Assembly (NCBI GenBank): GCA_020629965.1
Contig: JAHDCG010000024.1
Location: forward strand, 1-57,251
DNA: 57,251 nt
Direction of reading: 5' to 3'
Origin: Saprospiraceae bacterium
Lineage (GTDB): Bacteria > Bacteroidota > Bacteroidia > Chitinophagales > Saprospiraceae
Made by a program: the position numbers and the translations under genes. The notes beneath the pieces are model-generated. The model had not been told where the DNA came from. It did not search any database and saw nothing but the letters and a program-made list of their open reading frames with translations. This document shows positions 32,996 through 41,914 of the stretch, in pieces (position 1 is the stretch's first letter; every line of letters starts with the position of its first letter).

Positions 32996-35092
32996 ATGGA
33001 CAACATCACGTTTCAATACCCGACTTACTACCTCCTCTTCTGCCTTCTCGCAGGTTTGGCTTATGCACTATTGCTTTATTTTCGGGACGATACCTTTAAA
33101 GAAAAAGCAAGTTGGCTCAATTGGCTGCTCGGCGCGGCGCGATTCCTCGCCGTGACGACGATTGCGACTTTACTGCTGTCGCCCTTACTCAAATCCGTCA
33201 TTTCCGAAACCAAAAAGCCCGTCGTTATTCTGGCGCAGGACGTTTCGGAGTCGGTCGGCACGGCTTTAGACTCGACGCAGCGCGACGGCTACCGGGCGGA
33301 GTTCGAGCAAATGCGCGATAATCTTTCCGAAAAATATGAGGTAAAAACTTACTCCTTCGGTAATGAAGTGCGCGAGGGCATCGACTTTGATTTTACGGAC
33401 AAGGTGAGTAACATTTCCGATATGCTTGGCTCGTTGTATGATTTGTACAGCAACCAAAATTTGGGCGCGGTCGTCTTGGCCACCGACGGCATTTACAACG
33501 AAGGCAGCAACCCGATTTACGCAAGTACGAAATTGACCGCACCTGTCTATACAGTCGCGCTCGGCGATACGACGGCGCAGAAAGACTTGGTTTTGAAGCG
33601 TGTTTTTCACAATAAAATCGCTTACCTCGGTGACCGTTTCAGCATTCAAATCGACCTCGCAGCGACAAATGCCACGGCACAGGCGACTAATCTGACTGTT
33701 TCTAAAATCGTCGGCGGCAAAGCGAATCGCTTGCAGCAAATTCCGATTACGATAAATAAAAACGACTTTTTTACGACCAAAGAAATCGTTTTGGATGCAG
33801 ACGCGGCGGGTGTGCAGCGTTACCGCGTCAGCGTGTCGCCGGTAGCGGGGGAGGTGACGACGCAGAACAATTACAAGGATATTTTTGTGGATGTCTTAGA
33901 TGCGCGACAGAAAATACTGCTGCTCGCCGACTCGCCGCACCCGGATATTTCGGCGATTAAGCAAAGCATTCAGAGCAACAAAAACTATCAGGTGACGACG
34001 GGTTATGCGCGTAATTTTGCGGGTAACTTAGCTGACTTCGATTTTGTGGTTTTGCACCAATTGCCTTCGGCGAAACATGACATTGCGGGCATTATGAATA
34101 AACTGAACGAGCGCAAAACGCCGCGTTTGTTCATCGTCGGTACGCAGACGACGCTCGCGGGTTTAAACAAATACCAAGACCTGCTCAACATCAGCGGCAA
34201 CGGCAGTCAGACCAACGAAGTGCAGGCGGCTATCGACCCGACTTTCAGCCTCTTTACCCTCGGTGATAATGTACGCAATAATCTGCGCACCTTCGCGCCG
34301 CTGACTGCGCCTTTCGGCGAATATCGGGCGGGCGCATCGGGTTCGGTGCTGCTCAAACAGCGCATCGGTAAGGTCGATACGGACTATCCGCTGCTCATCA
34401 TCGGCGAAGACCGAGGCGTAAAAACGGGTGTACTCGCGGCGGAAGGACTGTGGAAATGGCGACTGTTCGATTATCTGCAATACCAAAATCACGACATTAC
34501 GGAGGAGGTCATCGCCAAAACGGTACAATATCTGACGCTGAAAGAGGATAAACGAAAATTCCGCGTAACGGCCGCAAAAAACATTTTTAACGAAAACGAA
34601 CCGCTCATTTTCGACGCGGAATTGTACAATAACAACTACGAACTCATTAACGAACCCGATGCGGGTCTGACGGTCAAAGACGCGGACGGCAGAGACTACA
34701 ATTTTACCTTCAACAAAACCTCGAATGCTTACACGCTCAATGCGGGCATTTTGCCGACGGGCAGTTACAGCTACACGGGTAAGGTATTCAGCAACGGCGA
34801 AAATTTGACTTACAACGGTCAGTTTAGCGTGCAGCCCGTACAGTTAGAGGCTTTTCAGACGACGGCGGATCACGGTTCATTGCGCCTGCTCAGCGAAGAA
34901 TACGGCGGCGAACTTTACTACCCAAACCAACTCGCGGCACTCAGCGCGAGCCTGTCGGCAAAAGATATCAAGCCGATTTTGTACCAAACGAATAAGACAC
35001 GCTCGGTCATCAACTTAAAGTGGATTTTCTTTTTGGTCTTAGGGCTGTTGGTTTTTGAGTGGTTTATGCGGCGGTATCACGGCGGGTATTAG
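32996..35092 (+). CDS. Membrane protein with VWA-like domain (unknown function)
   Basis: I recognise no named family. The 698-residue protein has two N-terminal helices (about 9-27 and 41-62), a central soluble part, and a C-terminal helix near 672-690 followed by a short basic tail. The region from residue 73 (VVILAQDVSESV) through VVLATDGIYNEGS near 160 resembles a von Willebrand A fold, with the D-x-S-x-S-type site partly kept (DVSES). This resembles BatA/BatB-type and other Bacteroidota surface-stress proteins. No AAA ATPase or transglutaminase gene is next to it. Confidence 0.75.
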   Translation: MDNITFQYPTYYLLFCLLAGLAYALLLYFRDDTFKEKASWLNWLLGAARFLAVTTIATLLLSPLLKSVISETKKPVVILAQDVSESVGTALDSTQRDGYRAEFEQMRDNLSEKYEVKTYSFGNEVREGIDFDFTDKVSNISDMLGSLYDLYSNQNLGAVVLATDGIYNEGSNPIYASTKLTAPVYTVALGDTTAQKDLVLKRVFHNKIAYLGDRFSIQIDLAATNATAQATNLTVSKIVGGKANRLQQIPITINKNDFFTTKEIVLDADAAGVQRYRVSVSPVAGEVTTQNNYKDIFVDVLDARQKILLLADSPHPDISAIKQSIQSNKNYQVTTGYARNFAGNLADFDFVVLHQLPSAKHDIAGIMNKLNERKTPRLFIVGTQTTLAGLNKYQDLLNISGNGSQTNEVQAAIDPTFSLFTLGDNVRNNLRTFAPLTAPFGEYRAGASGSVLLKQRIGKVDTDYPLLIIGEDRGVKTGVLAAEGLWKWRLFDYLQYQNHDITEEVIAKTVQYLTLKEDKRKFRVTAAKNIFNENEPLIFDAELYNNNYELINEPDAGLTVKDADGRDYNFTFNKTSNAYTLNAGILPTGSYSYTGKVFSNGENLTYNGQFSVQPVQLEAFQTTADHGSLRLLSEEYGGELYYPNQLAALSASLSAKDIKPILYQTNKTRSVINLKWIFFLVLGLLVFEWFMRRYHGGY

Positions 35093-35612
35093 GTGACGGG
35101 TGGTAGGTGGTTGTTGGTGGGCTGCTTTTGTTTGGAGTGAACGGGACTGCTTGAATTTTTGTATTTTTGCTTTGAAGAGACATTTTTATTTATTCCAAAA
35201 CGACATCAGATGTTAGCAGTCAGAGAACCTATCGGGAAGTTTATTGCTTTAGCCAATCTTGAATCAGCATGCAAATTCTCGCGGCAACTTTAGATTTTGA
35301 ACACGGTACTTACTACAAAACGACCAAAGACGGACTCTTCGAATTGATAAATAATTAGTCTGTGTACCCAATTCGATTGAGTAAAAAAGCCGTAGCTGAT
35401 ATTCCGCGATTGAAAAAGAAAACCCCGAAACCAACCCCGACTCACCGTTCAAATAATTTTGCGCGAATTTCAGACGCCTATCGGGTGATAGTTTTTCCGC
35501 GCGTCTGAAATCGGAGGGGTGCAAAATATTTCGTCGATAAACCTGCGGCTGCTTTCAGGGCATTCCGAGACTCAAAACCTAATTTCTGAATTTGTATATG
35601 AAATTCTTGTCG
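35093..35612. other. Gap after the VWA gene with decayed small ORFs and an 11-bp stem
   Basis: No intact gene is seen. A -7 box TATTTTTG lies at 35162-35169. Short frames occur at 35210-35293 (27 aa), 35269-35358 (29 aa) and 35362-35508 (48 aa, GTG start, opening YPIRLSKKAVADIPRLKKK, faintly like RelE/ParE-type toxin N-termini). Arms ATTTCAGACGC (35467-35477) and GCGTCTGAAAT (35501-35511) form a perfect 11-bp stem. I treat the stretch as decayed sequence. Confidence 0.35.
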
Positions 35613-37046
35613 CTACTGACCCTGTCCGAGAGAGTAGCCTTTTTTACCGTCAAACTCATATAAGTTTTCCGATTTTACAATGTCTATTTTCTCATCGACC
35701 GCCTTGTTAAAGATGGCGGGAATAGTGCTTTGCGGTACAGTTTGTCCGACTTTATCTTCAAAGCGGCAACGCCAGTGGTCGGTGCAAAAAGTCTCGTCAA
35801 AACCGTTGGGCCAAACTTTCACGCCCCGGTTGGTAATCATCGTCAACTCGATGCCGTTGTTGAGTTTTTGCAGTGATTTTGCCAAATCTTCCACGTTTTC
35901 TCCGCGCCAATCGACGAATACATCCACGCCGCGCAACACTTTTTCGGCTGCTTTTCTGCGCTTGTAGGTCGGCAGATTCATCTTCACGCCGCGTTTGTAC
36001 ACGACGGGTTTGAGTTGCTGCGGTTGCTTACCCAGTCGCTCGATAACTGCCTGTCCGAACTCTGCCGTACCGACGAGTTTTTTACTGATACCTTCTTTAT
36101 AAATGTCGGCGGTGTGAATGCCGTCTTCGATGGTGCAAGCCCAGGCGTTCTTGATTTTTTCGGCGACGTCCTGCTGTCCGATGTGGTTGAGCATCATGAC
36201 GGCAGCCTGCAAGAGGCCCGAGGGGTTAGCGATGTTTTGCCCCGCGATGGTGGGTGCCGAGCCGTGAATAGCTTCAAACATCGCGCATTTTTCTCCGATA
36301 TTCGATGAGCCGGCAAGCCCGACGGAACCCGAAATTTGCGCGGCAATATCCGAAATGACATCACCGTAAAGATTGGAAGTCACGATAACATCGAAAATTT
36401 CCGGCGTGTCGGCAAGGCGGGCGGCGGCAATGTCGATAATCATGCTCTCTGTTTCAATGTCCGGGTACTCTGCCGAAATTTCTTTGAAAACCTGCTGAAA
36501 CAGACCGTCGGTTTGCTTCATAATATTGTCTTTGACAAAGCAACTGACTTTTTTGCGGTCGTACATGCGGGCGTACTCAAAAGCGTAGCGAATGATTTTC
36601 TCGCAGCCCGGGCGCGAGATTAATTTGAGGCACTGCACCACTTCGTCGGTTTGTTGGTGCTCGATACCGGCGTACAAATCTTCCTCGTTTTCGCGCACGA
36701 TAACCACATCCGTCTGCGGGTGTTTGGTTGCTACGAAAGGCGCGTAACTTTTGCAGGGGCGCACGTTGGAATACAGACCGAGCGTCTTGCGCAGGGTAAC
36801 GTTCAGGCTTTTGTAACCGCCGCCCTGCGGGGTGGTGATGGGCGCTTTCAAAAACACTTTATTACTGCGAATGGAGTTCCAAGCCTCCTTGCTGATGCCG
36901 GTTGTGTTACCGGCGAGATACACGTTTTTACCGATTTTTACTTCGTCGATTTCGATTCTTGCTTCGGCGTGTTTGAGAATGTCGAGTACGGCGTCCATGA
37001 TTTCGGGGCCGATACCGTCGCCTTTTGCTACTGTGATTTTAGTCAT
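35613..37046 (-). CDS. icd: Isocitrate dehydrogenase with C-terminal extension
   Basis: This TCA-cycle enzyme decarboxylates isocitrate to 2-oxoglutarate. The isocitrate-binding stretch (SLNVTLRKTLGLYSNVRP, residues 80-97), the metal aspartates (NLYGDVISDIAAQ), and the cofactor region EAIHGSAPTIAGQNIANPSG near 258-277 are present. After about residue 345 there is a C-terminal extension of about 130 residues (KRGVKMNLPTYKRRKAAEKV...), as in Thermus/Rickettsia-type enzymes. Total length 477 agrees. NADP is usual in that group but cannot be proved here. Confidence 0.93.
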   Translation of the reverse strand: MTKITVAKGDGIGPEIMDAVLDILKHAEARIEIDEVKIGKNVYLAGNTTGISKEAWNSIRSNKVFLKAPITTPQGGGYKSLNVTLRKTLGLYSNVRPCKSYAPFVATKHPQTDVVIVRENEEDLYAGIEHQQTDEVVQCLKLISRPGCEKIIRYAFEYARMYDRKKVSCFVKDNIMKQTDGLFQQVFKEISAEYPDIETESMIIDIAAARLADTPEIFDVIVTSNLYGDVISDIAAQISGSVGLAGSSNIGEKCAMFEAIHGSAPTIAGQNIANPSGLLQAAVMMLNHIGQQDVAEKIKNAWACTIEDGIHTADIYKEGISKKLVGTAEFGQAVIERLGKQPQQLKPVVYKRGVKMNLPTYKRRKAAEKVLRGVDVFVDWRGENVEDLAKSLQKLNNGIELTMITNRGVKVWPNGFDETFCTDHWRCRFEDKVGQTVPQSTIPAIFNKAVDEKIDIVKSENLYEFDGKKGYSLGQGQ

Positions 37047-37174
37047 TAGTTGATTTTATTTAGTCAGAAGGATGGTGGTTGTGTTTGGAAAAAAACAGAC
37101 CGGTAAAGCAGAGTGAAATTCGACCACGATGAGGAAAATCTCCTTTCACTTCTGCCTTTTAATACCGATAATAT

Positions 37175-37465
37175 TTAGTCTTCCATGCTCATTTGCAAGG
37201 TGCCGCTGATGGTGATTTTGCTGCCCGTTGCGCGTGCTTCGGCGGCAAAAGCCTTCATTTTTCTTCTTTCCTCTTCCAATTCGGCGATGCGGCGGTGAGA
37301 GTCGGTATCGCTTGATTCGCAGTTACCGATAAACTCACTCAATCGCTGAACTTTATGAAATTTGATTTTCTCGGTGAGCATTCCGCAGATGATGTCGGAT
37401 GCTTCGGAAGGTGTAAATTGACCTTCGATTAACTGAATTTTTTGCGTAGCAGGTGCAATAGTCAT
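37175..37465 (-). CDS. Conserved hypothetical protein (96 aa)
   Basis: The protein is small and soluble, with no recognised domain. Residues 1-50 contain a conserved-looking stretch (FTPSEASDIICGMLTEKIKFH), and 55-80 form a charged helix likely to coil (RIAELEEERRKMKAFAAEAR). The C-terminus reads SKITISGTLQMSMED. It lies 43 nt after a small membrane protein gene on the same strand and 128 nt upstream of icd, so the three may form an operon. Confidence 0.65.
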   Translation of the reverse strand: MTIAPATQKIQLIEGQFTPSEASDIICGMLTEKIKFHKVQRLSEFIGNCESSDTDSHRRIAELEEERRKMKAFAAEARATGSKITISGTLQMSMED

Positions 37466-37507
37466 TTTTGATTTATTTTGAAATGAAACAAATTGGTTTG
37501 GTTGAAT

Positions 37508-37774
37508 TTAAGCGCGGGGCGACTTAATGTGTAATGCGGTCAGTATCGCGATGACGATAAGTGCCGGAATGCTTTCGCGCAGCAGAAAAAAATCGGTAGC
37601 AACAGCACCGTACATCCAAATTGCCGACAGTAATACGCCGCCGGCAAGGGGCAGGTAGCTTTTACGGGCGGAAGAACGCGGTACGATTTTGCCGGATTGC
37701 TCGCTGTGTTGTTCGGTTACGGACATCTGTTTTTGTTTGATGTCGTCGTAAACCGATTTAATCGGATTTTCCAT
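37508..37774 (-). CDS. Small two-helix membrane protein
   Basis: Starting at the ATG at 37774 (MENPIKSVYDDIKQKQ) gives 88 residues: a polar N-terminus, then two close hydrophobic helices (LPLAGGVLLSAIWMYGAVA and IPALIVIAILTALHI) and a basic end. The longer frame from 37828 is rejected because it overlaps the promoter region. No function is recognised. It is divergent from the LysR gene. Confidence 0.6.
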   Translation of the reverse strand: MENPIKSVYDDIKQKQMSVTEQHSEQSGKIVPRSSARKSYLPLAGGVLLSAIWMYGAVATDFFLLRESIPALIVIAILTALHIKSPRA

Positions 37775-37806
37775 AGAGTTGAAAAGTTTATTTTTAAATT
37801 CTGCGG

Positions 37807-37847
37807 CAAAGATGAAGAGAAATTTCATAACAAAAGATTTATCTTTG
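37807..37847. promoter_or_regulatory. Divergent promoter region: lysR and small membrane gene
   Basis: On the plus strand TATCTTTG (37840-37847) lies 25 nt before the LysR ATG. On the minus strand CATCTTTG (37807-37814) faces the small membrane gene. LysR regulators often control such divergent neighbours. Confidence 0.5.
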
Positions 37848-37871
37848 CTATGGAAAACATAAACAAAACTT

Positions 37872-38795
37872 ATGAATTACACATTCAGGCAATTAAAAAT
37901 ATACGTGCAAATCGTTGAAAGTCAGAGTATTACTAAGGCTGCGGAAGTGCTCTTTTTGACACAGCCGGCGGTGTCTATGCAACTGAAAAATTTTCAGGCT
38001 CAGTTCCCGATTCCTCTGACGGAGGTGGTCGGGAGGCAACTTTTTATTACGGATTTCGGAAAAGAGATAGCTAAAACCGCCCAAAAAATACTGGACGAGG
38101 CAGAGATGATAAGCTATCAAAGTATGACGTATAAGAAGTTATTGGCGGGGAAATTGAAGATTTCGGTGGCTTCTACGGGGAAGTATGTGCTGCCTTATTT
38201 TCTCTCTGATTTTATGAATTTACACCGAGGAGTAGATTTGATAATGGACGTGACCAATAAGACTTTGGTAGTGGAAAGTTTGGCAAAAAACGAGGTCGAT
38301 TTTTCCTTCGTCTCCATACTGCCGGAGGGTTTGAATATCCGGCATTTGTCGCTCTTGGAAAACAAATTGTTTTTAATCGGCAGCACAAAGTTTAAGGACA
38401 AAAAGCCCAAACAAATCAGGAATATTTTCAAAAAATACCCGCTGTTGTTGCGCGAACCCGGCTCGGCTACCCGAAAATCCATGGAAAAATTTATCAAAGA
38501 AAACAACCTTCCCGTTTTCAAAAGAATAGAATTGACCTCGAATGAAGCCGTGAAGCAATCGGTTATTGCCGGTCTCGGTTATTCGGTGATGCCGCTGATC
38601 GGTATTCGGGATGCGCTGAAAAATAAAGAGTTGGAAATTATTCCGTTCAAAGGATTGCCCGTGGTGACAGACTGGAATTTAGTATGGCTGAGCGAGAAAA
38701 AACTCTCGCCCGTAGCCAAGAGTTTTCTCGCTTATTTAGAGGAGGAGAAGAAGAGAATAAAGACGGAGAAGTTTGCTTGGTGCGATGCGTATTGA
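37872..38795 (+). CDS. LysR-family transcriptional regulator
   Basis: The N-terminal winged helix-turn-helix (residues 1-62) contains FRQLKIYVQIVESQSITKAA then LTQPAVSMQLKNF, the standard LysR signature. Residues 90-295 form the effector-binding domain. The 307-residue length is typical. Resemblance to CysB/CbbR-type regulators is only general. The gene diverges from the small membrane gene at 37508-37774, a candidate target. A terminator follows. Confidence 0.92.
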   Translation: MNYTFRQLKIYVQIVESQSITKAAEVLFLTQPAVSMQLKNFQAQFPIPLTEVVGRQLFITDFGKEIAKTAQKILDEAEMISYQSMTYKKLLAGKLKISVASTGKYVLPYFLSDFMNLHRGVDLIMDVTNKTLVVESLAKNEVDFSFVSILPEGLNIRHLSLLENKLFLIGSTKFKDKKPKQIRNIFKKYPLLLREPGSATRKSMEKFIKENNLPVFKRIELTSNEAVKQSVIAGLGYSVMPLIGIRDALKNKELEIIPFKGLPVVTDWNLVWLSEKKLSPVAKSFLAYLEEEKKRIKTEKFAWCDAY

Positions 38796-38812
38796 CTTTT
38801 AAGAAAGCAAAA

Positions 38813-38847
38813 AAGGGAAACAACCAAAGTCATTTCCCTTTCTTTTA
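38813..38847. terminator. Bidirectional terminator between lysR and rplT
   Basis: A perfect 9-bp stem AAAGGGAAA/TTTCCCTTT (38813-38821 with 38834-38842) carries A- and T-rich flanks. It separates the convergent lysR and rplT genes. Confidence 0.8.
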
Positions 38848-38867
38848 TCTTTAAAAAAAGATTTTGC

Positions 38868-39212
38868 TTACTTCACACTATTCACTACCGCCGTAAAAGC
38901 AGCGGGGTGATTCATCGCCAAGTCCGCGAGGACTTTGCGGTTGAGGGTGCTGCCGGCTTTATTCAAACCGTGCATCAAGCGGCTGTAAGTCGTACCGTTC
39001 AAACGCGCAGCGGCGTTGATACGTGCAATCCACAAACGGCGGAAAACGCGTTTTTTGTTACGGCGGTCACGGTAAGAGTACTGCATACCCTTTTCGACTG
39101 CGTTTTTCGCAACCGTGTAAACTTTCGAGCGGGCACCGAAGTAACCGCGCGCTTGCTTCAAAATCTTTTTACGGCGTGCTCTTGACGCTACCGCATTGAC
39201 TGAACGTGGCAT
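38868..39212 (-). CDS. rplT: 50S ribosomal protein L20
   Basis: The 114-residue basic protein has the L20 signature: [20 protein letters not shown] at the N-terminus, [19 protein letters not shown] and [13 protein letters not shown] in the globular domain. L20 is an assembly protein of the large subunit and a classical translational autoregulator. It follows rpmI but is separated by about 250 nt containing low-complexity repeats and a weak stem (AATACAGG...CCTGTATT). infC is not adjacent. Confidence 0.98.
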   Translation of the reverse strand: MPRSVNAVASRARRKKILKQARGYFGARSKVYTVAKNAVEKGMQYSYRDRRNKKRVFRRLWIARINAAARLNGTTYSRLMHGLNKAGSTLNRKVLADLAMNHPAAFTAVVNSVK

Positions 39213-39463
39213 ATTTTGTTGTTTTTAGTACAATACAGGGGCTGAAAATGCAAAATCGCAAGCTCTTGATTGTCCTGTATTCTCGTTAAAAAATTAGTTG
39301 TCGGTTGCCGGTTGCCGGTTGTCAGTTGACCGTTGGCTTTCGCAACTAAAAAATAAATAGGAACAGCAACTCTTTAGCTGCTAAAAAAATCAATGTGAAA
39401 GTTGAGAACTAAAGGCGAAAACTCGAAAGCCGTCCACCGTTATCCGTCAAACCGTCCACCGTC
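39213..39463. other. Unusually long rpmI-rplT intergenic region
   Basis: It holds an 8-bp stem (39232-39239 with 39274-39281) just before rplT, and GGTTGCCGGTTGTCAGTTG-like repeats at about 39303-39332 related to the palindrome at 40501-40566. L20 leader elements of other phyla are not recognisable. Confidence 0.4.
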
Positions 39464-39658
39464 TTACAAGCACAAAAGGTCTTTAATACGCTTCTCATCG
39501 GCTTTGGAAACCAAAGTACCGTCGCGCAGACGCAATTTTGCTTTCTTGCTTTTGTTACGCATCATGTGCGAAGTGTAAGCCTGAAAACGCTTGATTTTTC
39601 CCGATCCTGTCACTTTAAAACGCTTTTTTGCGCTGGAGTGAGTCTTCATCTTTGGCAT
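39464..39658 (-). CDS. rpmI: 50S ribosomal protein L35
   Basis: The 64-residue basic protein starts at 39658 with [20 protein letters not shown] and shows the L35 core [19 protein letters not shown]. The longer frame from 39694 is discarded because the canonical L35 N-terminus begins at MPKMKT. It is transcribed from a clear promoter box at 39709-39716, leaving a leader of about 45 nt. Confidence 0.97.
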   Translation of the reverse strand: MPKMKTHSSAKKRFKVTGSGKIKRFQAYTSHMMRNKSKKAKLRLRDGTLVSKADEKRIKDLLCL

Positions 39659-39708
39659 AATATCATGCTTTTTTAACGGATTTAACCGTCTCATTTATAA
39701 AAGGAGCG

Positions 39709-39716
39709 CAAAGGTA
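39709..39716 (-). promoter_or_regulatory. -7 promoter box for rpmI-rplT
   Basis: TACCTTTG on the minus strand, with a TTG about 20 nt upstream, matches the Bacteroidota consensus. Confidence 0.6.
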
Positions 39717-39805
39717 AGGTTTTGCGAGAGGAAGGACAAGTATTTTCGCGGGAAAATTGTTGATTGTTTTTTGGATATTTGCGGCTTTGTCAAAATTCGG
39801 TAGCG

Positions 39806-39868
39806 GGTAAACTCATGCTTACTCACAGGAAGACTCTTAGTCACCTTTTGAGTAGGCATGAGTTTACC
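39806..39868. repeat. 63-nt hairpin element
   Basis: GGTAAACTCATGC at the left end pairs perfectly with GCATGAGTTTACC at the right end; after one mismatch TACTCA pairs with TGAGTA. It contains no T-run. It lies between divergent rpmI and the DinB-like gene. Confidence 0.65.
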
Positions 39869-39915
39869 AACCGATTTAATCCGCAACCCGAAATTTCTTT
39901 TCAAAAATACCGTCC

Positions 39916-40500
39916 ATGAAATTTACCGTCTTCCTATTCTGCTTAACTCTCTCCCTCATGCTCAACGCCCAAACCGACACCTTACCCTACTACGAAATAC
40001 CGCCCGCACCGCAGACCTACTCGGCAAATGCCGTGCTCGCCCGCACCATCGACGGTCTCGGCTACCGCTACTTTTGGGCGACGGAAGGACTCACCGCCGC
40101 CGACCTCGAATATACGCCCGGCAATCACGGTCGCAAAACCGAAGTCGTTTTAGAACACCTCAACGGTCTTTCCGAAGTCATCATGAACGCCGCCCTCGGT
40201 AAGCCGAACGTGCGCCCGCGCCCGGAAAGAATCCTGACTTGGGAAGAAAAAAGAGTCGAAACCCTGCACAATCTCAAAGCCGCAAGCGACTACCTGCGCA
40301 CCGAAAAAAGCAACATCGAAGATACCAAAGTTATCTTTCAACGCGGCGAACAAACTTCCGAATTTCCCGTGTGGAACCTACTCAACGGCCCGCTCGCCGA
40401 TGCGATTTACCACGTCGGTCAAATAGTCTCCTTCCGCCGCTCCGCCGGTAATCCGATGAACCCGAATGTGAATGTCTTTATCGGTAAAACGGGGAGTTAG
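39916..40500 (+). CDS. Secreted DinB-like protein
   Basis: The protein has 194 residues with a signal peptide (cleavage near LNAQ, residue 19). The mature part resembles the DinB/YfiT four-helix fold: GLGYRYFWATEGL near residue 48, VVLEHLNGLSEVI near 76, and a C-terminal ADAIYHVGQIVSFRRSAGNP in which the family's third metal histidine (H166) is kept. DinB proteins are metal-dependent thiol transferases or of unknown role; a periplasmic member is less usual. It converges with the App1 gene. Confidence 0.75.
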   Translation: MKFTVFLFCLTLSLMLNAQTDTLPYYEIPPAPQTYSANAVLARTIDGLGYRYFWATEGLTAADLEYTPGNHGRKTEVVLEHLNGLSEVIMNAALGKPNVRPRPERILTWEEKRVETLHNLKAASDYLRTEKSNIEDTKVIFQRGEQTSEFPVWNLLNGPLADAIYHVGQIVSFRRSAGNPMNPNVNVFIGKTGS

Positions 40501-40578
40501 TTGCCGGTTGTCAGTTGCCCGTTGCCGGTTCGAAAACGGAGCCGACGGACAACTGACAACCGGCAACGGACAACTAAC
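40496..40578. repeat. Palindrome spanning two convergent stop codons
   Basis: Arms 40501-40521 and 40546-40566 pair over 21 bp with one mismatch (TTGCCGGTTGTCAGTTG with CAACTGACAACCGGCAA). Outer GTTAG (40496-40500) and CTAAC (40574-40578) extend the symmetry and contain the stop codons of the two convergent genes. It could be a bidirectional terminator made from a dispersed repeat whose half-unit also occurs near 39310. Confidence 0.7.
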
Positions 40579-41644
40579 TTATCCCCACCGGCAAATACCC
40601 TTTCTCTATCGCGTGCTGTGTAATCTCCGCCGTCTCGTGCATCAGCACCACTTCGATATCGGAGTTGGCTTCGATGAGACGAGCAATGCGACGGGCATTT
40701 TTGGTATCGCGGGTTTGGCGAATATAAATCGCTGCCACGCGACCCGGATATTTTCTTGCCAATTCAATATAAAAATCCGCATCTTCCGCAGCGGTATCGC
40801 CGAGCAAAACGGCGGGTAAATCGGGATAAGTTTCAATGATACGCGAGATTTGGTTCATCTTGTGACCGCCGAAATCCTCACTCGGGCGGATGCCGTAATC
40901 GCGCAGTAAAATCGGTCCTTTCGGCAGGTTTTGTACATCCATAAATTCCTCCAAGAGGTCATAAAGATTCCACGGGCTGTTGGAAACGTAAAAAATCGGA
41001 TTTTCTTTTTTGCCGTTACCGCCTTTGACAAAGGCCTGAAACAATTCGCGCACACCCTCCATCGGCAGGCGTTCGTGCGAGTCTTTGAGGAAGGTCGCGT
41101 ACAGCATTTTTAATTTAAAAAGGGAGGTAACGTGCGTTTGCAGCACCGTGTCATCGACGTCCGTGATAATCATATAATCCGCACTGCGCGCCGGCAGATA
41201 CACCTCGCCGAGAACGCGGGTTTGTACGTTTTCCATTTTTTCGTACTCGGGACGCAGGGTGATTTCGGCTTCCAACCAAGCATTTTCGCGTTCTTTTTGC
41301 GGCGCATTCCAGAGGCTGTCTAAAGTAAAATAGCCCTCGCGGTCGGTCGTCACTTCAAAAGTTTGCCCCGCGATTTTAATTTCCAGTTCCGCATTCGCGA
41401 TTTCGTCCGTTTCAAAACGCTTGATGCTGTCCAGCAGATTACGGATTTCGCTGTCGCTTTTGCCGTCGAAAATGTTTTCGTTTTCCAAAAGGCGACCGCG
41501 CAGATAAAGGCGATTTTCGTTGGCGTAGCCGCGATAGGGCAGGATGAGCAGCGGGTCGTCGGGGTTCAGAAAATTTTGGACTTCGTTGATACCGGTGTTG
41601 ATTTTGCCGCGTGCTTTTCTGAAAATGCGAGACAGGTTTTCCAT
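40574..41644 (-). CDS. App1/DUF2183 phosphatidate phosphatase-like protein
   Basis: App1-family proteins have an HAD-like catalytic site and hydrolyse phosphatidate in yeast; bacterial members are uncharacterised. The 356-residue protein has a beta-rich N-terminal domain (about 32-150) and then YMIITDVDDTVLQTH with the nucleophile D162 and acid D164. It continues with VSNSPWNLYDLL (motif II) and ILLRDYG, with HKMNQISRI and LLGDTAAEDADFY supplying motifs III and IV. The ATG at 41644 is well placed. Confidence 0.88.
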   Translation of the reverse strand: MENLSRIFRKARGKINTGINEVQNFLNPDDPLLILPYRGYANENRLYLRGRLLENENIFDGKSDSEIRNLLDSIKRFETDEIANAELEIKIAGQTFEVTTDREGYFTLDSLWNAPQKERENAWLEAEITLRPEYEKMENVQTRVLGEVYLPARSADYMIITDVDDTVLQTHVTSLFKLKMLYATFLKDSHERLPMEGVRELFQAFVKGGNGKKENPIFYVSNSPWNLYDLLEEFMDVQNLPKGPILLRDYGIRPSEDFGGHKMNQISRIIETYPDLPAVLLGDTAAEDADFYIELARKYPGRVAAIYIRQTRDTKNARRIARLIEANSDIEVVLMHETAEITQHAIEKGYLPVGIS

Positions 41645-41914
41645 GTAAATTTACTTGTTTTTGTCGGTTAGAAAATTGATGTCGGTACAACGGGCGGCGG
41701 CGGGAAAATGTTGAAAAAAGTCGGAAGATCACCTGTCGGAAAAACTACGAATGTTTCCGGTCGTCTCATTCGGTCGGTCATAAACTTAAATACCGTTTCA
41801 CAGGTTATTAAAATGAGCATTACAATTGTCTCGAAATACTATCGTTAATCGGAAAATTTCGGCAAAAAAACCGTCATGTACCACCGCTCTAACCGGCGAT
41901 AAAAAACCTTTCTT

